From the NCBI RefSeq assembly GCF_016462545.1, contig NZ_JAEMTA010000001.1, positions 568,668-632,667 on the forward strand: DNA of 64,000 nucleotides. Reading direction: 5' to 3'. Under the pieces are notes generated by a model. That model did not search any database and had not been told where the DNA came from. It was given only the letters and a program-made list of their open reading frames with translations. A program made the translations under genes and the position numbers. Position 1 is the first letter of the stretch, and each line of letters begins with the position of its first letter. Positions 55,773-64,000 of the stretch are shown here, piece after piece. This DNA is from Mycolicibacterium sp. (lineage in GTDB: Bacteria > Actinomycetota > Actinomycetes > Mycobacteriales > Mycobacteriaceae).

Positions 55773-56543
55773 ATGAACGAGAATACGAGCTTGAGTGGGC
55801 GGCGGGCCGTCGTCACCGGAGGTAGCAAGGGCGCGGGTGCGGCAGTGGTGGCCCGGCTCCAGTCCGCAGGTGCGCTGGTGACGGTGGTGGCCCGCCATCC
55901 AGTCGACGGGGCGGTCGATTTCGTGGCAGCCGACATCACCACCGCCGCGGGCGTCGCGGCGGTGGCCGAGCATGTGGCGGCAACGGGGGGAGCGCAGATC
56001 CTGGTGCACGTAGCGGGCGGATCATCCTCGCCAGCAGGGGGATTCGCGGTCCTCACCGACGACGATTGGCTCGACGAGTTGCAACTCAACCTGCTGGGCG
56101 CCGTCCGACTGGACCGTGCATTGGCGCCCGCGATGATCGACGCCGGAGCGGGTGCGATCGTGCACGTCGGGTCGATCCAGAGTCGGATGCCGCTCTACGA
56201 CGGCACCCTGGGCTACGCGGCGGCGAAGGCTGCGCTGCGCACGTACAGCAAGGGACTCGCGAATGAGCTTGCCCCCAAGGGGGTTCGAGTGAACACGGTG
56301 TCGCCGGGGTTCATTCAAACGACATCGGCCGACGCGCTGGTGGCCCGCATGGCGGAGGCTGCCGGCACGGACGATGCCGCCGCGCTGAAGATGCTGATGG
56401 ATTCGCTCGGCGGCATTCCGCTGGGACGTCCCGCGAAACCCACCGAGATTGCCGAGGTGATCGGATTTCTGGTATCCGATTCGGCAGCGTCAGTGGTCGG
56501 CGCTGACATCGTCGTGGACGGCGGCACGGTCGCGACGATCTGA
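55773..56543 (+). CDS. Short-chain dehydrogenase/reductase
   Basis: 256 aa classical [11 protein letters not shown] (15-22), catalytic Ser134, Tyr148 and Lys152 (YAAAK), and the usual C-terminal [12 protein letters not shown]. Substrate not deducible. Monocistronic-looking, 40 nt after the amidase. Confidence 0.88.
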   Translation: MNENTSLSGRRAVVTGGSKGAGAAVVARLQSAGALVTVVARHPVDGAVDFVAADITTAAGVAAVAEHVAATGGAQILVHVAGGSSSPAGGFAVLTDDDWLDELQLNLLGAVRLDRALAPAMIDAGAGAIVHVGSIQSRMPLYDGTLGYAAAKAALRTYSKGLANELAPKGVRVNTVSPGFIQTTSADALVARMAEAAGTDDAAALKMLMDSLGGIPLGRPAKPTEIAEVIGFLVSDSAASVVGADIVVDGGTVATI

Positions 56544-56676
56544 GGCGTCGTGATGGATTGGCATGTGAGGCTGACACTTTCGGGCTCATCGGCGGAGTTG
56601 TGCACAGTCTCGGGTTCATCCACAGGTGGGGTCTGCGGGAGCGGTTTTCGTCGGAGGCCGTACGTAGATTCGAAGC

Positions 56677-58482
56677 ATGTTCGATCAGTTGGTGGCCGAC
56701 GCGACCGGCGCATCCGGCGCCGCTGGGTTGGACGCCTGGACCCGGGTGGAATCCGCGTCCTGCGCTCGCCGGGTTGCCGCCATGGTCGACATGCTCGCCG
56801 TCGTGCACGCCGCCGACGGATCCGCCGAACGCGATCAATGGTGCCTGGACAACTGGTCGGCGGTGACCGCGCACATCGGGGCCGCAGCGCGGATCACCTC
56901 CGGTGCGGCCTCGGGCATGCTGCTCGTCGGGATCGCCCTGCGCGAACGCTTCCCGACGGTCGCCGCCCTGTTCACCGCCGGGCTGATCTCCTATCCGGTG
57001 GTGCGGGCGATGGTGACGCGCTCCGCCAACGTCATCGACCCCGACGCCCTTCGCGCACTCGACGAGCAGCTGTCCTCGGCGTTTCAGGACTGCGAACCAC
57101 TCTCGGTGGACAAGACCGAGAAGACCATCGACGCGATCATCGCCGAGGTCGACCCGCTGGCGTTGCGCCGCCGTGAAGCCCAAGCCCGAGACCGCCGAGT
57201 GGACATCACCATCGAGGACGGCACCGGGCTGGCCACCCTGTTCTCGACACTGTTCGCCACCGACGCCCACGCCCTGGACCTGCGACTCGACGCGCTGGCC
57301 GACACCGTCTGCCCTTCTGATCCGCGGACCAAGGATCAGCGCCGCGCGGATGCCTTCCACGCCCTGACCCACGGCGCCGACCGCCTGGCCTGCCTCTGCG
57401 GCACCGACGACTGCCTCGCCGCCCTGAACCCGCCCTCCACCGGAGTGGTGATCTACGTGGTCACGCACCAGGACACCCTCGACGCGCGCCCCGAGACACC
57501 ACCACCACCGCCGCCCGACGAACCCGACGACACGCCCGTGACGCCCAGCGATGCCGAGGCCGAGGACGCCGCGCCTAGCGATGCCGAGGCCGAGCCCGTC
57601 GCGCCCAGCGATCCTGACGCAGAGGCCGTCGAGGTCGACTCGGCCTCTGAATCGCCCGCCCCTTCCGCCGCGCAGGACGCCGCCGCCGAGGGCTCCCAGG
57701 ACGCCGAACAGTCCGAGGCCGACGCGGCCGAATCACCCGCCCCGCCGGCCGTGCAGGACACCGCCGCCGATCACGCACCACGCCTCGACGGCACCCTGCC
57801 CTCGGCATTCACGAAGCCCCTGCGGGAGCAGACCCTGACCGAAGCTCTCACCGGGTTGATTGATTTGGCGCCGGCGGTGCCGAGCACCATTCGCCCCGCG
57901 GCCATGATGGGTGGGCAGTTCCTGCCCGGCGAGATCGCCCAACGCGCCGCCCTCGGCGCCACCATCACCGCGATCGTCCACCCCGGCCAAGCCCCACCAG
58001 AACAGCGCTACACACCCTCGAAGAAACTGGCCGACTTCATCCGCGCCCGCGACATGACGTGCCGCTTCCCGGGCTGCTGCGCGCCCGCCACCAACTGCGA
58101 CATCGACCACACGATCCCGTGGCCGTACGGTCCGACCCAGGCCTCCAACCTCAAGGCACTATGCCGAAAACATCACTTGCTCAAGACATTCTGGGGCGGT
58201 CAGGGCGGCTGGCAGGACCGACAGTTCCCGGATGGCACCGTCGAATGGCGCGCGCCCGACGGCCGGACACACCTGACCAGACCGGGCAGCAGACGACTGT
58301 TCCCCGAACTCTGCACCCCCACCGCACCCACCATGGCCACCGGATCCGTGCCACCCGCCCACAACCCGGGGCTCAAGATGCCGCGCCGCAAGCACACCCG
58401 CGCCCAGGACCGCGCCCGCCGCATCGCCGAGGAGCGCGAACTCAACCGCGCCGACGCCGAAGTCACCGGAGACACATCGTGA
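56677..58482 (+). CDS. 13E12-family DUF222/HNH endonuclease-like protein, intact
   Basis: 601 aa. DUF222 helical N-terminus (about 1-270; GAAARITSGAASGMLLVGIALRERFPTVAALF), then an acidic insert of about 100 residues built on repeated PSDAEAE-like units (about 285-370), then a conserved segment and the HNH domain: CRFPGCCAPATNCDIDHTIPWPYGP, LKALCRKHHLLKTF. Both Cys pairs and the HH of the zinc/HNH core are present, so the nuclease may be active. This repeated mycobacterial family may be a mobile or selfish gene; function unproven. Stops 2 nt from the convergent reductase gene. Confidence 0.85.
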   Translation: MFDQLVADATGASGAAGLDAWTRVESASCARRVAAMVDMLAVVHAADGSAERDQWCLDNWSAVTAHIGAAARITSGAASGMLLVGIALRERFPTVAALFTAGLISYPVVRAMVTRSANVIDPDALRALDEQLSSAFQDCEPLSVDKTEKTIDAIIAEVDPLALRRREAQARDRRVDITIEDGTGLATLFSTLFATDAHALDLRLDALADTVCPSDPRTKDQRRADAFHALTHGADRLACLCGTDDCLAALNPPSTGVVIYVVTHQDTLDARPETPPPPPPDEPDDTPVTPSDAEAEDAAPSDAEAEPVAPSDPDAEAVEVDSASESPAPSAAQDAAAEGSQDAEQSEADAAESPAPPAVQDTAADHAPRLDGTLPSAFTKPLREQTLTEALTGLIDLAPAVPSTIRPAAMMGGQFLPGEIAQRAALGATITAIVHPGQAPPEQRYTPSKKLADFIRARDMTCRFPGCCAPATNCDIDHTIPWPYGPTQASNLKALCRKHHLLKTFWGGQGGWQDRQFPDGTVEWRAPDGRTHLTRPGSRRLFPELCTPTAPTMATGSVPPAHNPGLKMPRRKHTRAQDRARRIAEERELNRADAEVTGDTS

Positions 58483-58484
58483 AC

Positions 58485-58931
58485 TCACGCCGGATCGAAT
58501 CGGAACACGGCCAATCGCCCTGCCAACGACTCGAATTCATCGGGTGTGCCATCGGTGACGAGACCGCTGCGCTTGGCGAACCCGACGCCGACGGGAACTT
58601 TCACGGCGAACGCGCGCAGCACCGGTCGAGACTCGTCGGGGGACACTTCGATGATTCGCACCTGCCGGGACCGTCGGCCGCGAGTGAGCGTACCCAGACC
58701 TGCTGCGCGTGCGTTTGCGGCCCAGTCGGCACCCGGATATCCCGCGACGGTGTAGAGCCCACCATCGTGCTCGAACGGTGTCATCGGCGTGCTTCGCGGC
58801 TGACCCGACCTGCGGCCGGGCACCGTCAGCACCATCGACGGGCCCGCGGGAATCCCGAGCGTCTGCAGCGCGATCACCAGCTTGTTCATCGTCTTCAAGA
58901 ATCGAGGCGGGCGGGGGCTAGGCGTGGACAT
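58485..58931 (-). CDS. Deazaflavin (F420)-dependent nitroreductase-family protein (Ddn-like)
   Basis: 148 aa split-barrel protein. VLTVPGRRSGQPRSTPMTPFEHDGGLYTVAGYPGADWAANARAAG is the hallmark of the Ddn/FDOR-A group that binds F420H2. It probably reduces quinones or other acceptors. ATG 58931 has GGGAG upstream. A promoter matching that of the divergent sigma factor (59027-59054) precedes it, so it is a probable target of that sigma factor. Confidence 0.88.
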   Translation of the reverse strand: MSTPSPRPPRFLKTMNKLVIALQTLGIPAGPSMVLTVPGRRSGQPRSTPMTPFEHDGGLYTVAGYPGADWAANARAAGLGTLTRGRRSRQVRIIEVSPDESRPVLRAFAVKVPVGVGFAKRSGLVTDGTPDEFESLAGRLAVFRFDPA

Positions 58932-59026
58932 GTGTTCTCTCCCTTGTTGATCGGTGAACGACTGTCTGAGTTGGGCGGTACCTGACCCACGATGGCTTGC
59001 GTGTTGGAGTGCGGTCATGCAGTCAA

Positions 59027-59054
59027 GGACGAGACGTCGCGACGAAAAGTTACG
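59027..59054 (-). promoter_or_regulatory. ECF-type promoter of the F420 reductase gene
   Basis: Minus strand: CGTAAC (59054-59049), 17 bases, CGTCC (59031-59027). The -35 is followed by TTTT and the -10 is CGTC, exactly as in the promoter on the opposite strand at 59075. CGTC is a typical ECF -10. Confidence 0.65.
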
Positions 59055-59074
59055 CCGGCGCACTCCGTGTCAGC

Positions 59075-59102
59075 TGTAACTTTTAACGGCGCTGATTCGT
59101 CC
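59075..59102 (+). promoter_or_regulatory. ECF-type autoregulatory promoter of the SigI-like gene
   Basis: TGTAAC (59075-59080), 17 bases, CGTCC (59098-59102). It resembles the ECF41 promoter pattern (TGTCAC-like -35, CGTC -10, from memory) and shares GTAACTTTT with the divergent promoter at 59027. The ATG at 59110 would give a transcript with little or no leader. Confidence 0.7.
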
Positions 59103-59109
59103 TACACGT

Positions 59110-59967
59110 ATGACCGATCGTGAGATCGCGGCCGCATGGCGTGACCACCGGCCCTACCTGGTGAACCTCGCCTATCAGATGCTCGGCGACGTGGGAGAGG
59201 CTGAGGACGTCGCGCAGGAAGCGTTTCTGCGGTTGTCCCGCACCGATGTGGCCGGGGTCAATGACATTCGCGGCTGGCTGACGGTCGTGGCGAGCCGGCT
59301 GTGCCTCGATCAGCTGAGGTCGGCACGCGTGCGGCTCGAGACGAAGATGTGGCCCGAGCAGGAATCTGCCCTCGTCGACGTCGACGTGGTCAACGACCCC
59401 GCCGACCGTGTCACCCTCGACGACGAGGTCGAAACCGCGATGCTCGAGGTGTTGCGGCACCTGAGTCCGGGGGAGCGTGTCGCGTTCGTACTGCACGACG
59501 TGTTCGCGGTGCCGTTCGAAGAGATTGCGGAGACGGTCGGAAGGCCCGCAGGCACATGCCGTCAGCTTGCTAGACGAGCACGTGCGAAGTTCGCCGCGGC
59601 AGCGCCGGGTGCCGTCGACGTGGGGCGTGTCGAGCATCGACGGGTGACCGAAGCCTTCATCACGGCGTGCGCCAACGGAGATCTACGCGCATTGACGTCG
59701 CTGCTCGACGGTTCCGTATGGGGCGTGGGCACGGTATTGGCCGATCCCGCGCCGCCACCGCAGATCAACCACGGACCGGATGACGTCGCCGCAAACGTGA
59801 TGAGCCACCTGGGTTCGCCGGCGACGGTGGTGTCGGGGCCTCCCGGCGAGCCGGTGCTGTTGGCATTCGACCGCGGTCGGTTGTTCGCGGTGGTGGTGCT
59901 CACGATCCGTGGCGATCGGGTGGTGAAGATCGAGGCCACTGCCGACCCGTCCGCCCGTCGGCCGTAG
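59110..59967 (+). CDS. sigI: ECF41-type RNA polymerase sigma factor (SigI-like)
   Basis: 285 aa. Sigma region 2 (HRPYLVNLAYQMLGDVGEAEDVAQEAFLRL with RGWLTVVASRLCLDQL), sigma region 4 (LSPGERVAFVLHDVFAVPFEEIAETVGRPAGTCRQLARRAR) and a C-terminal SnoaL-like domain of about 110 residues, the ECF41 architecture also seen in M. tuberculosis SigI/SigJ. The C-terminal domain takes the place of an anti-sigma factor. It likely drives its own gene and the divergent F420 reductase. Confidence 0.88.
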   Translation: MTDREIAAAWRDHRPYLVNLAYQMLGDVGEAEDVAQEAFLRLSRTDVAGVNDIRGWLTVVASRLCLDQLRSARVRLETKMWPEQESALVDVDVVNDPADRVTLDDEVETAMLEVLRHLSPGERVAFVLHDVFAVPFEEIAETVGRPAGTCRQLARRARAKFAAAAPGAVDVGRVEHRRVTEAFITACANGDLRALTSLLDGSVWGVGTVLADPAPPPQINHGPDDVAANVMSHLGSPATVVSGPPGEPVLLAFDRGRLFAVVVLTIRGDRVVKIEATADPSARRP

Positions 59968-59985
59968 GTGCACCGAGCCGAAATG

Positions 59986-60026
59986 CACTCAGGGCGGCCC
60001 GGCTGGAAGCCGGACCGCCCTGAGTG
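59986..60026. terminator. Bidirectional terminator between sigI and FAS1 gene
   Basis: CACTCAGGGCGG-C-CCGGCT pairs with AGCCGG-A-CCGCCCTGAGTG around a short GGA loop: 18 paired bases with one mismatch. It lies between two convergent genes, so it can serve both strands. No U tract. Confidence 0.9.
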
Positions 60027-60041
60027 GTGCAGAGATCGTAA

Positions 60042-60653
60042 TTACATCGCCGGAGGCGCAGGCGGCATCAGGACGGTGTCGATCATGTAGACCGTCGCAT
60101 TGGCGGTCTGCACGTTTCCGCAGACGAGGCCCGCGTTGTTGACCTTCAGGTCCGCGCCGGAGCCGGTAACGGTGACTTCGCCACCCTCGACAGTCTTGTG
60201 GGTACCAACCACCTGAGAGGGGCTCAACCTGCCGGGCACGACGTGGTAGGTGAGGATGCTGGTCAGCAGGGGCGCGTCGGTCTTCAGCGTCTCGATGGTC
60301 GCCGGATCGATCTTCTTGAACGCGTCATCCGTGGGTGCGAACACGGTGAACTCGCCACCATTGAGGGTGTCGACCAGGTTCACGTCGGGGTTCAGCTTGC
60401 CGGACACCGCTGCGGTCAGCGTGGTGAGCACGGGGTTGTTCGAGGCCGCGATGGCGACCGGATCCATGGCCATACCCGAGACCGAGCCCGGGCCCGCGGG
60501 GACCTGCTTGGCGTAGCCGGCGCAACCGGATCCGACCAGGCCTGCAGCCGGATCGGCCTGGGCGATGCCGGACGAGGCCAGCAACCCGGCTACGGACATG
60601 GCCGCGATCGAGGCGCCTGCAACGGCCTTTTTGGTCTTGTCGTTCAGTTTCAT
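60042..60653 (-). CDS. Secreted FAS1-domain protein (MPT70-like)
   Basis: 203 aa. Signal peptide (residues 1 to about 34, AQA-DPAAG), then one FAS1/fasciclin domain: [30 protein letters not shown] and YHVVPGRLSP. No lipobox, so it is secreted like MPT70. About three quarters of the mature sequence is the same as the neighbour at 60760, so they are tandem duplicates. FAS1 domains mediate adhesion; role in mycobacteria uncertain. Confidence 0.9.
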   Translation of the reverse strand: MKLNDKTKKAVAGASIAAMSVAGLLASSGIAQADPAAGLVGSGCAGYAKQVPAGPGSVSGMAMDPVAIAASNNPVLTTLTAAVSGKLNPDVNLVDTLNGGEFTVFAPTDDAFKKIDPATIETLKTDAPLLTSILTYHVVPGRLSPSQVVGTHKTVEGGEVTVTGSGADLKVNNAGLVCGNVQTANATVYMIDTVLMPPAPPAM

Positions 60654-60690
60654 CGGTTCAACTTCCTGTTGGGTAATCGGTCATGGAGGG

Positions 60691-60730
60691 TGTCCCCGTT
60701 GCGAATACGGGGGATGTCACAACGGGGACA
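60691..60730. terminator. Long hairpin between the two FAS1 genes
   Basis: TGTCCCCGTTG (60691-60701) and CAACGGGGACA (60720-60730) are perfect 11-bp inverted repeats around an 18-nt loop. On the minus strand it follows the upstream FAS1 gene and precedes the second, so it may terminate or attenuate read-through. Confidence 0.7.
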
Positions 60731-60759
60731 CCGTCCATGGGTTCTGATGCGGGCGTCTG

Positions 60760-61449
60760 CTACTTCGCGGGCGGCATCAGGACGGTGTCGACCATGTAAA
60801 CGGTCGCATTGGCGGTCTTCACGCCACCGCAGACCAGGCCCGAAGCGTCGAACTTCAGGGCCTCGCCTGCACCGGTGACGGTCACTTCGCTGCCCTCGAC
60901 GGTCTTGTGCTTGCCTGCGACCTGCTCGGGGCTCAGCTGACCGGGGATGACGTGGTAGGTGAGGATGCTCGTCAGCAACGGGGCGTCGGTCTTGAGCTTC
61001 TCGAGGGTGGCCGCGTCGATCTTGGCGAACGCGTCGTCGGTCGGAGCGATCACGGTGAACTCGCCACCGTTGAGGGTGTCGACCAGGTTGACACCCGGGT
61101 TGAGCTTGCCGGAGACGGCAGCGGTCAGGGTGGTCAGGATCGGGTTGTTCGACGCCGCGGTGGCGACGGGGTCAGCGGCCATGCCGGAGACGGAACCCGG
61201 GCCCTCGGGGACCTGCTTGGCGTAGCCGGCGCAACCGGTGCCGACCAGGTTGGCGGCCGGGTCGGCGGCGCCAGTCATGGCGGGCGCGCTGGTGGTGCTG
61301 CTCAACACGCTGGAGGAAATGCTGCTGGCACTGCTGGACACTCCGCTCGCGGTCTGGCTCGCCGTGTCGCTCGAACAGGCGGACGTTCCGAGGATGGCGA
61401 CTGCGGTCAGTCCTGCCGCCGCAAAGGCCTTGCGGTGAGTCGAGTTCAT
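60760..61449 (-). CDS. FAS1-domain lipoprotein (MPT83-like)
   Basis: 229 aa. Lipobox LGTSAC (Cys25), a Ser/Thr/Ala-rich linker, then a FAS1 domain ([28 protein letters not shown]). Matches MPT83, the surface lipoprotein partner of MPT70. In M. tuberculosis the two are separated by dipZ; here they are adjacent with only a hairpin between. A SigK-like promoter lies upstream. Confidence 0.9.
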   Translation of the reverse strand: MNSTHRKAFAAAGLTAVAILGTSACSSDTASQTASGVSSSASSISSSVLSSTTSAPAMTGAADPAANLVGTGCAGYAKQVPEGPGSVSGMAADPVATAASNNPILTTLTAAVSGKLNPGVNLVDTLNGGEFTVIAPTDDAFAKIDAATLEKLKTDAPLLTSILTYHVIPGQLSPEQVAGKHKTVEGSEVTVTGAGEALKFDASGLVCGGVKTANATVYMVDTVLMPPAK

Positions 61450-61503
61450 GACGTGATCACTCCCATGTGTCTGGGACGGCTCGTGCCGCCGTCCTCATGG
61501 GGC

Positions 61504-61530
61504 ATTCGCGGTGACGGCAATCACGGATGG
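61504..61530 (-). promoter_or_regulatory. SigK-like promoter of the MPT83-like gene
   Basis: Minus strand: CCATCC (61530-61525), 16 bases, CGAAT (61508-61504). This matches the -35/-10 elements I remember for SigK promoters of mpt83 and mpt70 in the M. tuberculosis complex. ATG follows about 55 nt downstream. No sigK or rskA gene is in the window. Confidence 0.65.
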
Positions 61531-61620
61531 CAATGAAGTCGGTGTGTCACATTCACGTCACAATTCGCTGGGAATTCAGTGGGAGTGGGAAGTGGAGCGG
61601 GCCGCGGGCACAATGGTTCG

Positions 61621-62904
61621 GTGACTTGTTCCGGAGGGCAGGAGCGCAGCGACTCGGGATTTGGTTCCGGAGGGCAGGAGCGCAGCGACCCGGGATTTGG
61701 TTCCGGAGGGCAGGAGCGCAGCGACTCGGGGATTGGTTCCGGAGGGCAGGAGCGCTTGCGCGTCCTCGTACTAGGCAGCACCGGGTCCATCGGGACTCAG
61801 GCACTCGAGGTCATCGCCGCCAACCCGGACAGGTTCGAAGTCGTCGGGCTGGCCGCGGGCGGCAACAACCCAGAACTGTTGGCCCGGCAACGCGCGCAGA
61901 CCGGCGTCACCAACGTCGCGGTGGCCTCCGCGGCCGCGGCCGATCGAATCGGTGACGTCACGTACGTCGGCGCCGACGCCGCGACCCACCTCGTCGAGAA
62001 CACCGATGCCGACGTGGTTCTCAATGCGTTGGTCGGTGCGCTGGGACTGCGCCCGACGCTCGCCGCGCTGGAATCGGGCGCCCGCCTCGCCCTGGCCAAC
62101 AAGGAGTCGCTGATCGCCGGCGGCCCGCTGGTGCTGAAGGCCGCCGCACCCGGTCAGATCGTGCCCGTCGACTCCGAGCACTCCGCGCTGGCGCAGTGCC
62201 TGCGCGGGGGCGCCGCCCACGAGGTGGCGCGCCTGGTGCTGACGGCGTCGGGGGGGCCGTTCCGCGGCTGGGCGGCCGCCGACCTGGAGGACGTCACCCC
62301 GGAGCAGGCGGGCGCCCACCCCACGTGGTCGATGGGCCCGATGAACACGCTGAACTCGGCGTCGCTGGTCAACAAGGGGCTCGAGCTGATCGAGACCCAC
62401 CTGCTCTTCGGCGTCGACTACGACCGGATCGACGTCGTCGTCCACCCGCAGTCGATCGTGCACTCGATGGTCACCTTCTTCGATGGATCCACGATCGCCC
62501 AGGCGAGCCCTCCCGACATGAAACTTCCCATCGCCCTGGCGCTCGGTTGGCCGGCGCGAGTGCCGGGGGCAGCGCTGGCCTGCGATTGGACGAAGGCCTC
62601 CACCTGGGACTTCGAGCCCTTGGACGACGAGGTCTTCCCGGCCGTGGCACTGGCTCGTGAGGCGGGTAGCAGGGGCGGCTGCCTGACCGCGGTGTACAAC
62701 GCCGCGAACGAGGAAGCCGCCGCAGCGTTCCTCGACGGGCGGATCCGGTTTCCCGCCATCGTGCGAATCGTCGCCGACGTGCTGCGCGCTGCCGACCAGT
62801 GGTCGGCAGAACCGGCTACCGTGGAGGACGTTCTCGACGCGCAGGACTGGGCCAGAGCCCTGGCGCGCCGGGCAGTCGCACAGGAGGTCGTACCAACCAG
62901 ATGA
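61621..62904 (+). CDS. dxr: 1-deoxy-D-xylulose 5-phosphate reductoisomerase with repeat-expanded N-terminus
   Basis: 427 aa from GTG 61621. NADPH motif [14 protein letters not shown], metal-binding [20 protein letters not shown] and [19 protein letters not shown] are all intact, so the enzyme should convert DXP to MEP in isoprenoid synthesis. The first about 45 residues are three 12-residue units ([12 protein letters not shown]) plus a partial fourth, encoded by a 36-bp tandem repeat. M. tuberculosis Dxr has only a short unrelated leader here. A GTG in the last unit or an upstream ATG (61579) cannot be excluded as start. Confidence 0.9.
   Translation: MTCSGGQERSDSGFGSGGQERSDPGFGSGGQERSDSGIGSGGQERLRVLVLGSTGSIGTQALEVIAANPDRFEVVGLAAGGNNPELLARQRAQTGVTNVAVASAAAADRIGDVTYVGADAATHLVENTDADVVLNALVGALGLRPTLAALESGARLALANKESLIAGGPLVLKAAAPGQIVPVDSEHSALAQCLRGGAAHEVARLVLTASGGPFRGWAAADLEDVTPEQAGAHPTWSMGPMNTLNSASLVNKGLELIETHLLFGVDYDRIDVVVHPQSIVHSMVTFFDGSTIAQASPPDMKLPIALALGWPARVPGAALACDWTKASTWDFEPLDDEVFPAVALAREAGSRGGCLTAVYNAANEEAAAAFLDGRIRFPAIVRIVADVLRAADQWSAEPATVEDVLDAQDWARALARRAVAQEVVPTR
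61629..61756 (+). repeat. 36-bp tandem repeat in the dxr 5' end
   Basis: Units 61629-61664, 61665-61700 and 61701-61736 plus 20 bp of a fourth, differing by one or two bases (TTCCGGAGGGCAGGAGCGCA at the unit start). Because 36 is divisible by three, the reading frame is preserved whatever the copy number. Confidence 0.9.
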
Positions 62905-64000
62905 TGTTCGTACTGGGCATTGTGCTGTTCGCGCTGGCCATTCTGGTGTCGGTCGCGCTTCACGAATGCGGGCACATGTGGGTGGCGCGTGCCACCGGAA
63001 TGAAGGTGCGGCGCTACTTCGTCGGGTTCGGCCCCACGTTGTGGTCGACCATGCGTCCCAACAAACTCGGGTACACCGAGTACGGCGTCAAGGCCGTCCC
63101 ACTCGGCGGATTCTGCGACATCGCCGGCATGACGTCGGTGGAGGAGCTCGCGCCCGAGGATCAGCGCCACGCCATGTTCCGTCAGAAGGTCTGGAAGCGG
63201 GTCGCGGTGCTCTTCGCGGGTCCCGGCATGAACTTCATCATCGGACTCGTCCTCCTCTACGGCATCGCGGTCGTGTGGGGGCTGCCCAACATTCACCCGC
63301 CGACGACCGCGATCGTCGGCGAAACCTCTTGTGTGTCATCCGAAGTCACCAAGGGCACCCTCGGGGAGTGCAACGGCCCCGGGCCGGCCGCGCTGGCCGG
63401 GATCAGGGCGGGCGACACGGTGGTCAAGGTCGGCGACACCGACGTGAAGAACTTCGACCAGATGGTCGCCGCCGTGCGCAAGCTCAACGCCCCGACGCCG
63501 TTCGTCGTGCAGCGGACCGAGAACGGCCAGACCCGTGAGTTCACCACCACCGTCGACGTCACCAAGACGCAGCGCTGGACGAAGGAGGGCAACGGAGCCC
63601 CCACCGAGGTCGGCGCGGTCGGCATCGCGGCGGCCCAGTTCGGTCCCACGCAGTACAACCCGCTCTCGGCAGTCCCCGCGACCTTCGCCTTCAGCGGCGA
63701 CCTCGTGGTTGAACTCGGCAAGTCCCTGGCGAAGATCCCGACCAAGATCGGTGCGCTATGGACGTCCATCGGGGGTGGCGAGCGTGACCCGGAGACCCCG
63801 ATCAGCGTCGTCGGCGCCAGCATCATCGGCGGCGACACCGTCGATGCCGGGCTGTGGGTGGCGTTCTGGTTCTTCCTCGCGCAGCTGAACTTCGTGCTCG
63901 GCGCGATCAACCTGCTTCCGCTGCTTCCCTTCGACGGCGGTCACATCGCGATTGCCGTGTACGAGAAGATCCGCAATATGATTCGGTCGGCACGCGGCAA
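62901..64000 (+). CDS. rip1: Site-2 protease Rip1 (3' end outside window)
   Basis: At least 366 codons. Zinc site HECGH (His21, Glu22, His25) in the first helix; a central PDZ-like region ([18 protein letters not shown], about 160-230); C-terminal [11 protein letters not shown] carries the third zinc ligand. Rip1 cleaves anti-sigma factors in the membrane after a site-1 protease. ATG 62901 overlaps the dxr stop (ATGA); ATG 62904 is an alternative. Follows dxr as in M. tuberculosis. Confidence 0.95.
   Translation, partial: MMFVLGIVLFALAILVSVALHECGHMWVARATGMKVRRYFVGFGPTLWSTMRPNKLGYTEYGVKAVPLGGFCDIAGMTSVEELAPEDQRHAMFRQKVWKRVAVLFAGPGMNFIIGLVLLYGIAVVWGLPNIHPPTTAIVGETSCVSSEVTKGTLGECNGPGPAALAGIRAGDTVVKVGDTDVKNFDQMVAAVRKLNAPTPFVVQRTENGQTREFTTTVDVTKTQRWTKEGNGAPTEVGAVGIAAAQFGPTQYNPLSAVPATFAFSGDLVVELGKSLAKIPTKIGALWTSIGGGERDPETPISVVGASIIGGDTVDAGLWVAFWFFLAQLNFVLGAINLLPLLPFDGGHIAIAVYEKIRNMIRSARG

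Noticed and set aside
61629..61756. CRISPR-like array in dxr
   Set aside because: Contiguous in-frame repeat units with no spacers.

Overview
The window looks like a chromosomal segment of a fast-growing mycobacterium (Mycolicibacterium type). It is GC-rich and uses many GTG starts. The gene order yraN-comM-dprA-viuB / xerC-M23-rpsB-tsf-amiC-pyrH-frr-cdsA-rlmN / FAS1-dxr-rip1 follows, in mirror image, what I remember of the M. tuberculosis Rv2869c-Rv2898c region. 13E12-family genes, FAS1 (MPT70/83-like) antigens, an F420-type luciferase-like protein, a WS/DGAT-like acyltransferase and a haemophore-like protein support this. No rRNA, tRNA, CRISPR array, prophage or insertion sequence was recognised.

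Region by region. (1) 1-6.2 kb, minus strand: an iron-type ABC uptake operon behind a good IdeR-like box. Its last gene, cut by the window edge, is an adenylation domain-carrier protein-membrane acyltransferase fusion. (2) 6.2-9.3 kb: a coupled pair of hypothetical genes, a haemophore-like secreted protein, a lipoprotein and a TetR regulator. (3) 9.4-20.3 kb: the conserved core yraN-comM-dprA, a siderophore-interacting protein, an FMN lactate oxidase/monooxygenase-like enzyme with an alcohol dehydrogenase, a decayed 13E12 copy, xerC, a degenerate LytM protein, rpsB-tsf and a terminator. (4) 20.3-29.2 kb: amidase, then an amine-utilisation block (split MacB-like ABC system, APC permease, copper amine oxidase) and a MarR regulator with a clear palindromic operator in front of a methyltransferase. 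(5) 29.3-34.5 kb: pyrH-frr-cdsA and rlmN, with an EamA exporter and a divergent LysR gene between them.

(6) 34.5-52.3 kb is the most interesting part: an accessory catabolic island inserted between rlmN and the FAS1/dxr block. It holds two paralogous TetR regulators around a class III CoA-transferase, a P450-type ferredoxin, a thioesterase-like protein, an SMP-30 lactonase, and a seven-gene, tightly coupled operon (two-domain NIPSNAP-like protein, cytochrome P450, MDR dehydrogenase, HpcH/HpaI aldolase, SDR, Baeyer-Villiger monooxygenase, HSL-type hydrolase). Beyond these lie SRPBCC and SnoaL-like proteins, an acyl-CoA dehydrogenase, an F420-type luciferase-like enzyme, a GAP-like membrane protein, a DUF427 protein and a WS/DGAT-like acyltransferase. 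Six promoter regions in the island carry the same 27-bp element, TTTACAA-N13-TGTCACG, always with a 13-base spacer. I read this as one TetR-controlled regulon for oxidative ring opening (P450 to alcohol, dehydrogenase to ketone, BVMO to lactone or ester, hydrolase, CoA activation, beta-oxidation/aldol cleavage) of an unidentified alicyclic substrate.

(7) 52.3-64 kb: DUF2631 protein, photolyase, PuuE-like deacetylase, Rv3717-like peptidoglycan amidase, SDR, an intact 13E12 HNH protein with an acidic repeat insert, a deazaflavin-dependent reductase and a SigI-like ECF sigma factor sharing matched divergent ECF-type promoters, two tandem FAS1 proteins (the first with a SigK-like promoter), dxr with a repeat-expanded N-terminus, and the start of rip1.

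Start sites were chosen from homologue memory, Shine-Dalgarno matches and stop/start overlaps. Homology statements are from memory of families, not from a search.
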